A DNA stretch of 64,000 bases from Lentzea aerocolonigenes (lineage in GTDB: Bacteria > Actinomycetota > Actinomycetes > Mycobacteriales > Pseudonocardiaceae). Every line of letters starts with the position of its first letter. The stretch's first letter is position 1. Of the stretch, positions 52,185 to 60,892 are shown piece after piece. The notes under the pieces are model-generated. The model worked only from the letters and a program-made list of their open reading frames with translations, was not told the origin of the DNA and made no database searches. A program made the translations under genes and the position numbers. Location of the stretch: contig NZ_BBOJ01000032.1 in assembly GCF_000974445.1 (NCBI RefSeq), forward strand, positions 1 to 64,000. Direction: 5' to 3'.

Positions 52185-53270
52185 ATGGCCCGTTCAGAAG
52201 TAGTAGTCGACCTCGGTGCGCTGCGGCACAACGTCGCGCTGCTCGCCGGCCTCGCTCCCCGCGCGGAGACGATGGCCGTCGTGAAGGCGGACGGTTACGG
52301 CCACGGCGCGGTCGAGGTCGCCCGTGCGGCGCTGGAGGCCGGTGCGAGCTGGCTCGGTTCCTGTTCGACGCAGGAAGCCCTCGCCCTCAGGGCCGCGGGC
52401 ATCCAGGCGCCCATCCTCGCCTGGCTCGACGCCCCGGACGAGGACCTCGCCGCCGGCATCGCGGCCGACGTGGACCTGTCCGTGTCGTCTCTCACCGACC
52501 TGCGTCGCGTCGAGCAGGCCGCGGAGGAGGCCGACGCCCGGCCGCGGATCCACCTGAAGATCGACACCGGCCTCAGCCGCAACGGGTGTCAGCCGCAGGA
52601 CTGGCCCGAGCTGGTGGAGCAGGCCAAGAAGCACGAGATCGTCGCCGTCTGGTCGCACCTCGCGTGCGCGGACGAGATCGGGCACCCGTCGGTGGACCTG
52701 CAGGCCAAGCGGTTCGACGACGCCTACGAGGTGGCGAAGTCCCACGGCCTCGACCCGAAGAGGCACATCGCGAACTCCGCCGCCCTGCTCACGCGGCCGG
52801 ACCTGCACTTCGACATCGTGCGGCCCGGCATCGCGATGTACGGGCTGAACCCGGTGCCGACGGACCACGACCTCAGGCCAGTCATGAGCTACCGCTCGCA
52901 CGTGGCGCTCACCAAACGTATCCCCGCAGGCGAGTCGGTCTCCTACGGGATGACATGGACCGCGCAGAAGGACACGACGCTGGCACTGGTGCCGGCCGGG
53001 TATGCGGACGGCGTTCCGAGGGCACTCTCCGGCCGGATGGAGGTGCTCCTCAACGACAAGCGCCGCCCGGTGGTGGGGCGTGTCTGCATGGACCAGATCG
53101 TCGTGGACTGCGGGGACGACGAGATCGCCGAGGGGGCGGAGGTCCTGCTTTTCGGCGACGGGAGCCGCGGGGAGCCGACGGCGACGGAGTGGGCGGAGCT
53201 GACCGGGACGATCGACTACGAGATCGTCTGCGGGATGTACCGGCCGCGGGTGCGGAGGATCTACACGTGA
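52185..53270 (+). CDS. alr: Alanine racemase
   Basis: A PLP enzyme that supplies D-alanine for peptidoglycan. The 361-residue protein has the PLP lysine K34 in VVKADGYGHG and the catalytic Y254 in SVSYGMTW; the fold-III barrel with LKIDTGLSRNG and the C-terminal CMDQIVVD domain are complete. ATG 52185 is clear. Its stop overlaps the next gene start (GTGA). Same place as Rv3423c. Confidence 0.96.
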   Translation: MARSEVVVDLGALRHNVALLAGLAPRAETMAVVKADGYGHGAVEVARAALEAGASWLGSCSTQEALALRAAGIQAPILAWLDAPDEDLAAGIAADVDLSVSSLTDLRRVEQAAEEADARPRIHLKIDTGLSRNGCQPQDWPELVEQAKKHEIVAVWSHLACADEIGHPSVDLQAKRFDDAYEVAKSHGLDPKRHIANSAALLTRPDLHFDIVRPGIAMYGLNPVPTDHDLRPVMSYRSHVALTKRIPAGESVSYGMTWTAQKDTTLALVPAGYADGVPRALSGRMEVLLNDKRRPVVGRVCMDQIVVDCGDDEIAEGAEVLLFGDGSRGEPTATEWAELTGTIDYEIVCGMYRPRVRRIYT

Positions 53271-54364
53271 AGCCGGTGTGGAAGGTCGTCGGGTGGGTCG
53301 GTGGTGCGCTGGGTGCCGCCGTCGCCGGTGCGGCCGTGGCGCAGACGGCGAAGGTGTCGCACGAGCGCAAGACCGCGTCCGACAGCCTCGCCGAAGAGCC
53401 GTTGGGACAGCTCAGGCCCGATCGCGAGTCGACGGTGGCCGCGGACGACGGCGTGCCGATCTCCGTCGAGGAGGTCGATCCCGCTGACGGTGGCGAGGCC
53501 GACATCACCGTGGTGCTGGTGCACGGGTTCGCGCTCGACCGCCGCTGCTGGCACTTCCAGCGCCGCGACCTCGCCGAGCTGCTCGACCCGCGCGTCCACC
53601 AGGTGCTCTACGACCAGCGCAGCCACGGCCGGTCCGGCCGGTCCTCCGTCGAGGCCAGCACGATCGAGCAGCTCGCGCACGACCTCGACGCGGTGATCCG
53701 CTCGGTCGTGCCGGACGGGCCGCTGGTGCTCGTCGGCCACTCCATGGGCGGCATGACGATCATGGCGCTGGCCGAGCAGCGGCCGGAGCTCTTCGCGGAA
53801 CGGGTGCGCGGCGTCGCGCTCGTCGGCACGGCCGCCGGTGCCGTGGGTGGCGCGGGGCTGCCGAAGTCCGTGCTGTCGCGGTACAACCCCGTGACGCTCG
53901 GCGTCGGACGGCTCGCGGGGGTGCAGCCCGGTCTCGTCGAGTGGGTGCGCAAGAGCGCGAAAAGCCTGACCTGGAGCGGTATCCGCGCGCTGGCGTTCGG
54001 CGACCGCAAGGTGGCACCGTCCCTTGTGGACCTGATGGAGAAGATGATCAACGGGACCACGGTGAAGGTGCTCACCGAGTTCCTGGAGACGCTCGGCACG
54101 CACGACCGCTACAAGGCGCTGGCGGGCCTCAGGCACTGCGAGGTGCTGATCCTGAGCGGCGACGCGGACAAGCTCACGCCGTTCTCGCACGCCGAGCGGA
54201 TGGCCGAGGAGATGCCCCACGCCACCCTCGTCCGGGCCCCCGGTGCCGGGCACATGGTGATGATGGAGCAGGCTGACCTCGTCAACGACCACCTGGTCGC
54301 GCTCGTCGAACGCTGCGCGGCCGATCGCGGAGAGAGTCGGAAGAAGTGGTGGCGGCGAGCGTGA
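53267..54364 (+). CDS. Membrane-anchored alpha/beta hydrolase
   Basis: A 365-residue protein. An N-terminal helix (about 7-27, VVGWVGGALGAAVAGAAVA) probably anchors it to the membrane. The hydrolase domain has VLVHGFALDRRCW (oxyanion), GHSMGG with S159, Asp in LSGDADKLTPF and His in PGAGHMVMME. It is like the epoxide-hydrolase/lipase group; substrate unknown. Start GTG 53267 overlaps the alr stop, and its end overlaps tsaE, so it belongs to the alr-tsaE operon. Confidence 0.85.
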   Translation: MKPVWKVVGWVGGALGAAVAGAAVAQTAKVSHERKTASDSLAEEPLGQLRPDRESTVAADDGVPISVEEVDPADGGEADITVVLVHGFALDRRCWHFQRRDLAELLDPRVHQVLYDQRSHGRSGRSSVEASTIEQLAHDLDAVIRSVVPDGPLVLVGHSMGGMTIMALAEQRPELFAERVRGVALVGTAAGAVGGAGLPKSVLSRYNPVTLGVGRLAGVQPGLVEWVRKSAKSLTWSGIRALAFGDRKVAPSLVDLMEKMINGTTVKVLTEFLETLGTHDRYKALAGLRHCEVLILSGDADKLTPFSHAERMAEEMPHATLVRAPGAGHMVMMEQADLVNDHLVALVERCAADRGESRKKWWRRA

Positions 54365-54822
54365 AGACCGTCGAACTGCCCCTGGTGGAGGACACCGAGG
54401 AGTTCGGTCGCAAACTGGGTGAAGTCGTGCGGGCAGGCGACCTGCTGCTGCTCGCGGGTCCGTTGGGCGCAGGCAAGACGGCACTGGTGCGCGGACTGGC
54501 GCGCGGCCTCGGTGTGCAGGGCAGGGTGTCGTCGCCGACGTTCGTCGTCGCGCGCGTCCACGAGCCCGCCGAGGGCGGCAGGGGCGTGCGGCTGGTGCAC
54601 GTCGACGCGTACCGGCTCGGGGGTCACCTGGACGAGTTGGACGATCTTGATCTGGACACGGACCTCGTCGACGCCGTGGTGGCCGTCGAGTGGGGCGAGG
54701 GTGTCGCGGAACGCCTGAACGAAGATCATCTGCTCATTCGCCTCGAGCGCGGAATCGACGACGTTCGCACAGCTCAGCTGATCCCGCACGGCGACTGGAC
54801 CGCTCGTGCCCTCCCCGTGTGA
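54346..54822 (+). CDS. tsaE: tRNA threonylcarbamoyladenosine biosynthesis ATPase TsaE
   Basis: TsaE is the ATPase that resets the TsaB-TsaD-TsaE complex making t6A37 in ANN-reading tRNAs. The 158 residues have the P-loop GPLGAGKT (K44), the SPTF switch and the DAYRLGG motif. GTG 54346 has GGAGAGAG nine bases upstream; GTG 54361 (overlapping the hydrolase stop) is the other candidate. Its usual partners tsaB-rimI-tsaD lie 2 kb on, split off by two inserted genes. Confidence 0.93.
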   Translation: MVAASVKTVELPLVEDTEEFGRKLGEVVRAGDLLLLAGPLGAGKTALVRGLARGLGVQGRVSSPTFVVARVHEPAEGGRGVRLVHVDAYRLGGHLDELDDLDLDTDLVDAVVAVEWGEGVAERLNEDHLLIRLERGIDDVRTAQLIPHGDWTARALPV

Positions 54823-54885
54823 CTATCTCCAGCGGATAGGGTGATGTCCATTAAGGACAGAGCGTGACCGGCCGATGACCCTCGC

Positions 54886-55233
54886 ATGATCAAGAAGACG
54901 CTTATCGCGACTGCTGTCATCGGTGGCGCCATGCTGGTCGCCGCGGCCCCCGCCTCCGCCGGCGAGGGGCACGACCGTTCCGGCCACGGCATCAGCATCG
55001 CTGACAACGTGTGCGCCGCTCCGTGGCAGTGGAACGGCCCGTTCTCGCTGCTGCACGAGGGCCACGCGCCCGGCTACGCCGCGTGCAACGACAACCACGC
55101 CGGTGGTGGCTCGGACATCAGCATCGCCAACAACGCCTGCCTGCTGCCGTGGCAGTGGAACGGCCCGCTGGAGATCTTCACGGTCGACCACGCGCCGTCG
55201 TACGTCGCCTGCAACGGCAACTCGGCTGGCTGA
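54886..55233 (+). CDS. Small secreted protein with two Cys-containing PWQWNGP repeats
   Basis: A 115-residue protein of no family I know. Residues 1-26 are a signal peptide (A-x-A cut before GEGHDRS). The mature part is two ~42-residue copies, each with ISIAxNxC, PWQWNGP and Y-x-A-CN, giving two cysteines per copy and hence one probable disulfide each. Copies are about 55% identical by eye, so this is an old internal duplication. It lacks the hydrophobic beta pattern of chaplins. It stands alone between tsaE and matB; a cell-surface role is only a guess. Confidence 0.7.
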   Translation: MIKKTLIATAVIGGAMLVAAAPASAGEGHDRSGHGISIADNVCAAPWQWNGPFSLLHEGHAPGYAACNDNHAGGGSDISIANNACLLPWQWNGPLEIFTVDHAPSYVACNGNSAG

Positions 55234-55294
55234 TCGACGGACGTCGTGGAGGATGGCCGGACGAGCCCATCGGCCATCCCCCACGACAGTCCTC

Positions 55295-56644
55295 TCAGGA
55301 CAGTTCTCGCTTGAGGACCTTGCCCATCTCGTTGCGTGGCAAGGCTTCCAGATAACGCACCACCCGTGGCCTCTTGTGCGGTGACAACAGTCGCGCCACG
55401 TGGTCGCTCAGCACGGCTGGTTCCGGCGCTTCGCCCGCTGGAACCACCCAGGCCACGATCCGTTCGCCGAGGTCGTCGTCCGGTTCGCCGGTCACCGCCA
55501 CCTCCGCCACCGACGGGTGCTCCAGCAGGGCGTTCTCGATCTCGCCCGCGCCGATCTTGTAGCCACCGCTCTTGATGAGGTCGGTGGCACGCCTCCCGAC
55601 GATGCGGAGGTAGCCGTCGGGATCGCGCACGGCCATGTCGCCGGTGGAGAACCACCCGTCGCGGAACGCTTCCGCCGTCGCGTCCGGCCGGTTCAGGTAC
55701 TCCAGGAACAGGTTCGGCCCGCGCACCTCGATCTCACCGATGGTGCCGACTCCGATGTCGTCGCCCTGCTCGTCGACGACTCGCACGTCGACGCCGTCCA
55801 CCGGCAGCCCGACCGCGCCGGGCCTGCGATCGCCGTCGAACCGCACGCTGACGTTCATCAGCGTCTCGCTCATCCCGTACCGCTCGACGATGCCCTGTCC
55901 GGTGGCCCTGGCGATCCGCTCGTGGTCGCTCGCCGGCAGCGCCGCACTTCCGGAGACCAGCAGCCGCGCGGTCCGGAACTGGTCCGCGAGAGCGCCGTCG
56001 TTCTCCACGGCCTCGGCGATCCGGTGGTACATCGTCGGGACGCCGAACATCATCGTGGCGCCGGTCGCGAGCTCGTGACCGACCGCTTCGGGCGAGAACT
56101 TCACGTGCCGCACCGAACCGCCGAGCCGCAGCGGGCCGAGGACACCGATGCCCAGTCCGTGCACGTGGAACAGCGGCAGTCCGTGCACCAGCACGTCGTC
56201 GCCGGTCCACTGCCACGCCTTGGCCAGCGCGTCGATGTTCGAGGTGAGTGACCTCCGCGGCAGAACCACGCCTTTGGGCGGTCCGGTCGTGCCGGAGGTG
56301 TAGATGACCAGCGCCGGCGTCTCGGGACCGGGTTCCGGGAACTCGCCGGGCTCACCGAACACGACCGGTTCGTCCTTCAGCACCAGGTCGGGCTGGCTGT
56401 CGCCGAGGATGTGCTCCAGCTCGCGCTCGCCGATCTTGGGGTTGAGCGGCACGATCGCCACGCCCGCCAGCAGGCCCGCCACGACGGAGACGCACGTTTC
56501 GAGCGTCGAGGTCGCCCAGACGGCGACGCGGGTGTGGCCGCGCAACCGTTCGGCCAGAGTGCCCGCGGCGCGGTGCAGCTCGGCGTGGGTCAGGGACTTC
56601 TCACCGAAGCGCAGGGCCTCGCGGTCACTCGGTTCAGCGAACAT
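55295..56644 (-). CDS. matB: Malonyl-CoA synthetase (acyl-CoA ligase)
   Basis: MatB joins malonate to CoA via malonyl-AMP, giving malonyl-CoA for fatty-acid or polyketide synthesis. The 449-residue protein has the ANL P-loop YTSGTTGPPKG, LPLFHVHGLGIG, ERYGMSETLMN, GWFSTGDMAV and the catalytic Lys region NEMGKVLKREL. From memory it resembles Streptomyces coelicolor MatB closely along its length. ATG 56644 is used; a GTG two codons earlier is possible. It is on the minus strand inside the t6A gene group, with only structured repeat B between its start and tsaB. Confidence 0.85.
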   Translation of the reverse strand: MFAEPSDREALRFGEKSLTHAELHRAAGTLAERLRGHTRVAVWATSTLETCVSVVAGLLAGVAIVPLNPKIGERELEHILGDSQPDLVLKDEPVVFGEPGEFPEPGPETPALVIYTSGTTGPPKGVVLPRRSLTSNIDALAKAWQWTGDDVLVHGLPLFHVHGLGIGVLGPLRLGGSVRHVKFSPEAVGHELATGATMMFGVPTMYHRIAEAVENDGALADQFRTARLLVSGSAALPASDHERIARATGQGIVERYGMSETLMNVSVRFDGDRRPGAVGLPVDGVDVRVVDEQGDDIGVGTIGEIEVRGPNLFLEYLNRPDATAEAFRDGWFSTGDMAVRDPDGYLRIVGRRATDLIKSGGYKIGAGEIENALLEHPSVAEVAVTGEPDDDLGERIVAWVVPAGEAPEPAVLSDHVARLLSPHKRPRVVRYLEALPRNEMGKVLKRELS

Positions 56645-56715
56645 GGACACAGCGTCTTACGAGCCCCTCGAGGACGCGTGGGAAGTGTGGTTCTGGACAC
56701 GGTGTTCAACTGCCC

Positions 56716-56833
56716 CTGCTTCGCAGATGGCGGACGAGGTCGTCTGGGAGTCGGTCCTCCGGCCACCGCTTGCCTCCGAATCGCCTTCGGCGGTTGACGG
56801 CAAGAGGCGACCGGAGGACCGACACGACCTCGT
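56716..56833 (+). repeat. Structured repeat element, copy B (upstream of tsaB)
   Basis: 118 nt, plus strand. H0 triloop hairpin 56716-56726; H1 56734-56743 with 56824-56833 (10 of 10); H2 56752-56762 with 56811-56821 (11 of 11); H3 56766-56774 with 56799-56807 (8 of 9); apical triloop hairpin 56779-56795. H1 and H2 sequences differ from copies A and C but still pair. It ends 16 bases before the tsaB GTG, in the tsaB leader or promoter region. Confidence 0.75.
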
Positions 56834-56849
56834 ACTACTCTGGACAATC

Positions 56850-57530
56850 GTGCTAGTGCTCGCCGTCGACACGGCCACCCCCGCAGTCACCGCCGGTGTG
56901 GTCGAACTCGCGCCAGACTCCCCGCCGCGCCTGCTCGCGAAGCGGGTGACGCTCAACGCCAAGGCGCACGGCGAGCTGCTCACCCCGCACATCAGCGACT
57001 CGCTCGAAGAGGCCGGCAAGACCTTCGCCGACCTCGACGCGATCGTCGTCGGCGCCGGTCCGGGGCCGTTCACGGGTCTGCGGGTCGGTCTCGCCACGGC
57101 CGCCGCGCTCGGTCAGGCGCTCAACCGCCCGGTCTACCCGGTCGCCACCACGGACGCGATCGCCAAGGACGCCGCCAGCGGCCACCCGCTGCTCGTCGCG
57201 ACCGACGCCCGGCGCAAGGAGGTCTACTGGGCCGCCTACGACGCCGCCGGTCGCCGCACGGACGGTCCGCACGTCGAACGCCCGCAGGACCTCGCGGAGA
57301 AGCTGCCGGCCCTGGGCGTGCAACAGGCCACGGGTGAGGGCGCCGAGATCTACCAGGACGTCCTCGGCTTGGAGCTCCTCCAATCGAAGCACCCGAGCCC
57401 GGAGGGCCTGGTCGCCGCCGCGGCCGCCGAGGTGCTCGCCAAGGCCCGCCCGGCCGCGCTCACCCCGCTCTACCTGCGCCGCCCCGACGCCGTGGAGCCC
57501 ACCGGGCGCAAGCGGGTGACCAGGGCATGA
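56850..57530 (+). CDS. tsaB: tRNA threonylcarbamoyladenosine biosynthesis protein TsaB
   Basis: TsaB is the scaffold partner of TsaD in t6A synthesis. The 226-residue ASKHA-fold protein begins LVLAVDTATPAVTAGV and has VVGAGPGPFTGLRVGLATA. GTG 56850 gives the family start; a long frame upstream passes through repeat B and is spurious. No ribosome site is evident; a TACTCT at 56836-56841 could be a -10 of a leaderless start. The stop overlaps rimI (ATGA). Confidence 0.93.
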   Translation: MLVLAVDTATPAVTAGVVELAPDSPPRLLAKRVTLNAKAHGELLTPHISDSLEEAGKTFADLDAIVVGAGPGPFTGLRVGLATAAALGQALNRPVYPVATTDAIAKDAASGHPLLVATDARRKEVYWAAYDAAGRRTDGPHVERPQDLAEKLPALGVQQATGEGAEIYQDVLGLELLQSKHPSPEGLVAAAAAEVLAKARPAALTPLYLRRPDAVEPTGRKRVTRA

Positions 57531-57985
57531 CCACCGGCACCGTCACGCTCGCGCCTCTGCAGCACGCCGACGTGCCCAAGTGCCACGAGATCGAGCTGGC
57601 GTTGTTCCCCGGCGACGACCCGTGGAGCGAGAACGCGTTCCACAGCGAGCTCAGCAACGGCAACTACTACATGGGCGCGTACGCGGACGACGAGCTGATC
57701 GGTTACGCCGGTCTCGCCGCGAGCCCGCACGAGGCGAGCATCCACACGATCGCCGTGATCCGGCACTGGCAGGGCAGGGGCGTCGGCAAGATGCTGCTGC
57801 GGAACCTGCTGGCCCGCGTCGACGAGATCGGCGTGCCGGTGTACCTGGAAGTCCGCACGGACAACGAGCCCGCGATCGCGATGTACCTGGCGCACGGCTT
57901 CGAACACCTCGGCCTGCGCCGCCGCTACTACCAGCCGTCGGGTGCCGACGCGTACACGATGGGAAGGCCTGCTCAAAGTGTCTGA
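57527..57985 (+). CDS. rimI: Ribosomal protein S18 alanine N-acetyltransferase RimI
   Basis: A GNAT acetyltransferase, 152 residues, that acetylates the N-terminal alanine of S18 in other bacteria. It shows HTIAVIRHWQGRGVGKMLL (acetyl-CoA Q/RxxGxG/A loop) and YLEVRTDNEPAIAMYLAHGF. It overlaps tsaB by four bases and tsaD by eight; the tsaB-rimI-tsaD order is standard. Confidence 0.93.
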   Translation: MTTGTVTLAPLQHADVPKCHEIELALFPGDDPWSENAFHSELSNGNYYMGAYADDELIGYAGLAASPHEASIHTIAVIRHWQGRGVGKMLLRNLLARVDEIGVPVYLEVRTDNEPAIAMYLAHGFEHLGLRRRYYQPSGADAYTMGRPAQSV

Positions 57986-59033
57986 TCGTTTGATCCTCGG
58001 CATCGAGAGCTCGTGCGACGAGACGGGCGTCGGCATCGTCCGCCTCGGTCCGGACGGCTCGCTCGAACTGCTCGCCGACGAGGTCGCCTCCAGCGTCGAG
58101 GAGCACGCCCGCTTCGGCGGCGTCGTGCCCGAGGTCGCCTCGCGCGCCCACCTCGAGGCCATGGTCCCGACCATGCGCCGCGCACTGGACGCGTCCGGCG
58201 TCGAGCTCTCCCAGATCCACTCCATCGCCGTCACGGCCGGACCGGGTCTCGCCGGCGCGCTGCTGGTCGGCGTGGCCGCCGCGAAGGCGTACGCGGCCGC
58301 GTTGAACAAGCCGCTCTACGGCGTGAACCACCTCGCCGGTCATGTCGCCGCGGACACGTTGCAGCACGGCCCGTTGCCGCAGCGCTGCCTCGCGCTGCTG
58401 GTCTCCGGCGGCCACTCGCAGCTGCTGCTCGTCGAGGGCGGCCTGGCGAACTCGATCACCGAGATCGGGTCCACCGTGGACGACGCGGCCGGTGAGGCCT
58501 ACGACAAGGTCGCGCGGTTGCTCGACCTGCCGTACCCGGGCGGCCCACCCATCGACAAGCTCGCCAAGCAGGGCAACGGGTGCGCGATCGCGTTCCCGCG
58601 CGGCCTGACGGGTCCGCGCGACGCGAAGTACGACTTCTCGTTCTCCGGCCTGAAGACCTCGGTGGCCCGCTGGGTGGAGCGCGCCGAACGCGCCGGCGAG
58701 GAGATTCCGCTCGCCGACGTCGCCGCGTCGTTCCAGGAGGCCGTCGCGGACGTGCTGACCGCCAAGGCGATCCGCGCCGCGAAGGACCTGAACGTCGACA
58801 CGCTGGTGATCTCCGGCGGTGTCGCGGCGAACTCGCGCCTGAGCGGTCTCGCGGCCGAGCGGTGTGCCGAGGCGGGCATCGAGCTGCGCGTGCCGCGGCC
58901 ACGGCTGTGCACGGACAACGGCGCGATGATCGCGGCGCTCGGCGCCCACCTGGTAGCGGCGGGCGCCAAGCCGTCCCCGATGGACCTGTCCACCACCCCA
59001 GGCCTCCCGGTCAACACCGTCCAAATCCTCTGA
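57978..59033 (+). CDS. tsaD: tRNA N6-adenosine threonylcarbamoyltransferase TsaD
   Basis: TsaD transfers the threonylcarbamoyl group to A37 of tRNA. The 351-residue ASKHA protein has IESSCDETG, the metal-binding H118 and H122 (NHLAGH), VSGGHSQL and the late CTDNGAMIAALG. GTG 57978 gives the standard start and overlaps the end of rimI. A long palindrome begins 16 bases after its stop. Confidence 0.96.
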   Translation: MSDRLILGIESSCDETGVGIVRLGPDGSLELLADEVASSVEEHARFGGVVPEVASRAHLEAMVPTMRRALDASGVELSQIHSIAVTAGPGLAGALLVGVAAAKAYAAALNKPLYGVNHLAGHVAADTLQHGPLPQRCLALLVSGGHSQLLLVEGGLANSITEIGSTVDDAAGEAYDKVARLLDLPYPGGPPIDKLAKQGNGCAIAFPRGLTGPRDAKYDFSFSGLKTSVARWVERAERAGEEIPLADVAASFQEAVADVLTAKAIRAAKDLNVDTLVISGGVAANSRLSGLAAERCAEAGIELRVPRPRLCTDNGAMIAALGAHLVAAGAKPSPMDLSTTPGLPVNTVQIL

Positions 59034-59049
59034 CCCGCTGATCCGGACG

Positions 59050-59208
59050 GCACGCGGGGCCCCTTCGTGCGCTCAGTGCGAACGAAAGCTCCCCGCGTGC
59101 ACTACGGAGGCGCTGCGCGGTTGCTGCGTTGCTTCCGTAATGCGGAATTGGGGAAGTGCACGCGGGGAGCTTTCGTACTCTCCTGGTGCACGAAAGGGCC
59201 CCGCGTGC
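59050..59208. repeat. 159-bp nested inverted repeat between tsaD and the phosphatase
   Basis: Outer arms of 21 bp (59050-59070 with 59188-59208, one C/T difference), then perfect 20-bp arms (59083-59102 with 59156-59175), then a TACGGA/TTCCGTA core near 59103-59139. The outer half-site CACGCGGGG and the string CGTGCGCTCAG also occur in the 24464-24556 cluster. It lies between convergent genes and may end both transcripts, but it is far longer than a terminator needs. Confidence 0.75.
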
Positions 59209-59213
59209 GGTCG

Positions 59214-60719
59214 CTAAACGCGGTTGAGGCCGGGGACGCGGTCCTCCACGGCGAACGAGGCCTTGGTGCGGACAGGCGATCCCGGCCGCGTCACGTAGTC
59301 GAGCCCCCGGAACTCCGTGCGCAGCTCATCGGGCGTGAACCTGGTCAGCGTGTACCCGCGCCGGTTGTTGAAGTACTTCACGTGCGGGTTCTCGCGCAGC
59401 CACGCGGCCGTGTCCTCGTACTCCTCCGACCCGTCGCCACCGGCGGTGATCGACGTGGTCACCAGTTCGGTCGCGAGCGTCTTCGACGACGGGTCGTCCC
59501 AGCGCTCCTTGACCTCGGCACCCCACGCCGCGTGCACGTCACCGGTCAGCACGACCGGGTTCCGCACGTCGGCGAAGCGCGCCACCACCCGGTCCCGGTC
59601 GGCGGCGTAGCCGTCCCACGCGTCCAGCAGGAACTTGTCCACGTCACCGGGGATGTAGTCGTACTGTGAGAAGAACACCTGCTGGCCGAGCACGTCCCAG
59701 CGCGCCTGCGAGCCGCGGAACCCGTTGAACAGCCAGCCTTCCTGGTCGTCGCCGAGCATCGTGCGTTCGGGAGCGAGCCGTTCCGGGCACAGCTGGAGCC
59801 CGTCCCCGCAGGCCTGGTCGGTCCGGTACTGGCGGGTGTCGAGCATGTGGAACGTGGCGAGCGACCCCCACCGGATCCGCCGGTACAGCCTCGGTGACCT
59901 GCGGATCGGCATGTTCTCGTAGTACGCCTGGAACGCCGCGGCCCTGCGGTGGGCGAAGTTCGCCTGCGGGGTGTCCGGCTGCAGGCCGGCCCAGTTGTTG
60001 GCGATCTCGTGGTCGTCCCAGACCACCGACCAGGGTGCGACGGCGTGCGCCTCCTGCAGGTCGGGATCGGCCTTGTACTGGGCGTACCGCCGCCGGTAGT
60101 CCGCGAGCGTCACGGTCGTCGGGCCGTCGACGTGGCGGGCGATGCCGCTGGGCGACTTGTGGATGCCGGCCTCGTACTCGTACGTGTAGTCGCCGAGGTG
60201 CAGCACCAGGTCCGGTTCGTCCTCCGCCAGCCTGCGGTACGCCGTGAAGTACCCGTGCTCGTACTGCGCGCACGACGCGAAGGCCATCGTCAGCGGTGCC
60301 TGCAACGTGTTCGGAGGAGGAGCCGTGCGCGTGCGGCCCGTCCGTGAGAGGTGGTTGAGCGCCTTGAAGCGGTAGAAGTACTCGCGGCCCGGTTCCAGCC
60401 CGGAGAGCTCCAGGTGCAGGCTGTGCGCCTCCTCCGGTCGGGCGACGGTCGAGCCCTGCTGGACGATCCGGGTGAACCGCTCGTCGTCCGCGACCTGCCA
60501 CCCCACCTCGATCGGCCGTGCCGGCATGCCTCCCAGGCCGTCCTCCGCGAACGGTTCCACGGCCAGCCGGGTCCACAGCACCACCCCGTCGGGTGTCGGG
60601 TCGCCCGAGGCCACACCGAGTGTGAAAGGGTCGGCGGGTCTGGCGGACGCGGTGGCCGAGAACGCTGTGACTCCCGCCACGCCTGCGAGCAGCAGAGTCC
60701 GGCGCGTCAAGGTGGGCAT
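59214..60719 (-). CDS. PhoD-like phosphodiesterase/alkaline phosphatase, Tat-exported
   Basis: A 501-residue secreted phosphatase. The N-terminus PTLTRRTLLLAGVAGVTAF is a twin-arginine signal. Residues 35-125 are a PhoD N-terminal beta domain. The catalytic domain has FASCAQYEHGYF, HLGDYTYEYE, WDDHEIANNW and TGDVHAAW, supplying the Fe/Ca ligands. It releases phosphate from esters outside the cell. ATG 60719 is chosen; the in-frame codon at 60815 would cover the groES operator. It is divergent from groES. Confidence 0.9.
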   Translation of the reverse strand: MPTLTRRTLLLAGVAGVTAFSATASARPADPFTLGVASGDPTPDGVVLWTRLAVEPFAEDGLGGMPARPIEVGWQVADDERFTRIVQQGSTVARPEEAHSLHLELSGLEPGREYFYRFKALNHLSRTGRTRTAPPPNTLQAPLTMAFASCAQYEHGYFTAYRRLAEDEPDLVLHLGDYTYEYEAGIHKSPSGIARHVDGPTTVTLADYRRRYAQYKADPDLQEAHAVAPWSVVWDDHEIANNWAGLQPDTPQANFAHRRAAAFQAYYENMPIRRSPRLYRRIRWGSLATFHMLDTRQYRTDQACGDGLQLCPERLAPERTMLGDDQEGWLFNGFRGSQARWDVLGQQVFFSQYDYIPGDVDKFLLDAWDGYAADRDRVVARFADVRNPVVLTGDVHAAWGAEVKERWDDPSSKTLATELVTTSITAGGDGSEEYEDTAAWLRENPHVKYFNNRRGYTLTRFTPDELRTEFRGLDYVTRPGSPVRTKASFAVEDRVPGLNRV

Positions 60720-60763
60720 GCCCTGAATACGGCTCCCGACGGGTGACCGGTTCGGGGCCCTCG

Positions 60764-60798
60764 TTGAAGGGTTGGCACTCTCGTGGGTAGAGTGCCAA
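60764..60798 (+). promoter_or_regulatory. groES promoter with CIRCE operator (HrcA site)
   Basis: TTGGCACTC-N9-GAGTGCCAA (60772-60780 and 60790-60798) matches the CIRCE inverted repeat bound by the heat-shock repressor HrcA. It overlaps a promoter TTGAAG (60764-60769), 18 bases, TAGAGT (60788-60793). Confidence 0.9.
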
Positions 60799-60892
60799 TT
60801 GCACGGCACCAGCACCGCCCCGACCCCCGCGACGGCGGGGTGGCAGGAGCCGTAACAACGAAACCTGCCAACGACCCGTGGAGGTCATCCCG

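Noticed and set aside
54886..55233. Chaplin identity for the small secreted protein
   Set aside because: No chaplin-type hydrophobic Gly/Val/Asn pattern; the PWQWNGP unit is unrelated.
56304..56849. Upstream extension of tsaB
   Set aside because: It runs antisense to matB and through structured repeat B.
59067..59669. Plus-strand frame starting in the long palindrome
   Set aside because: Its RGPRV/KGPRV pieces come from the repeat half-sites, then it is antisense to the phosphatase.
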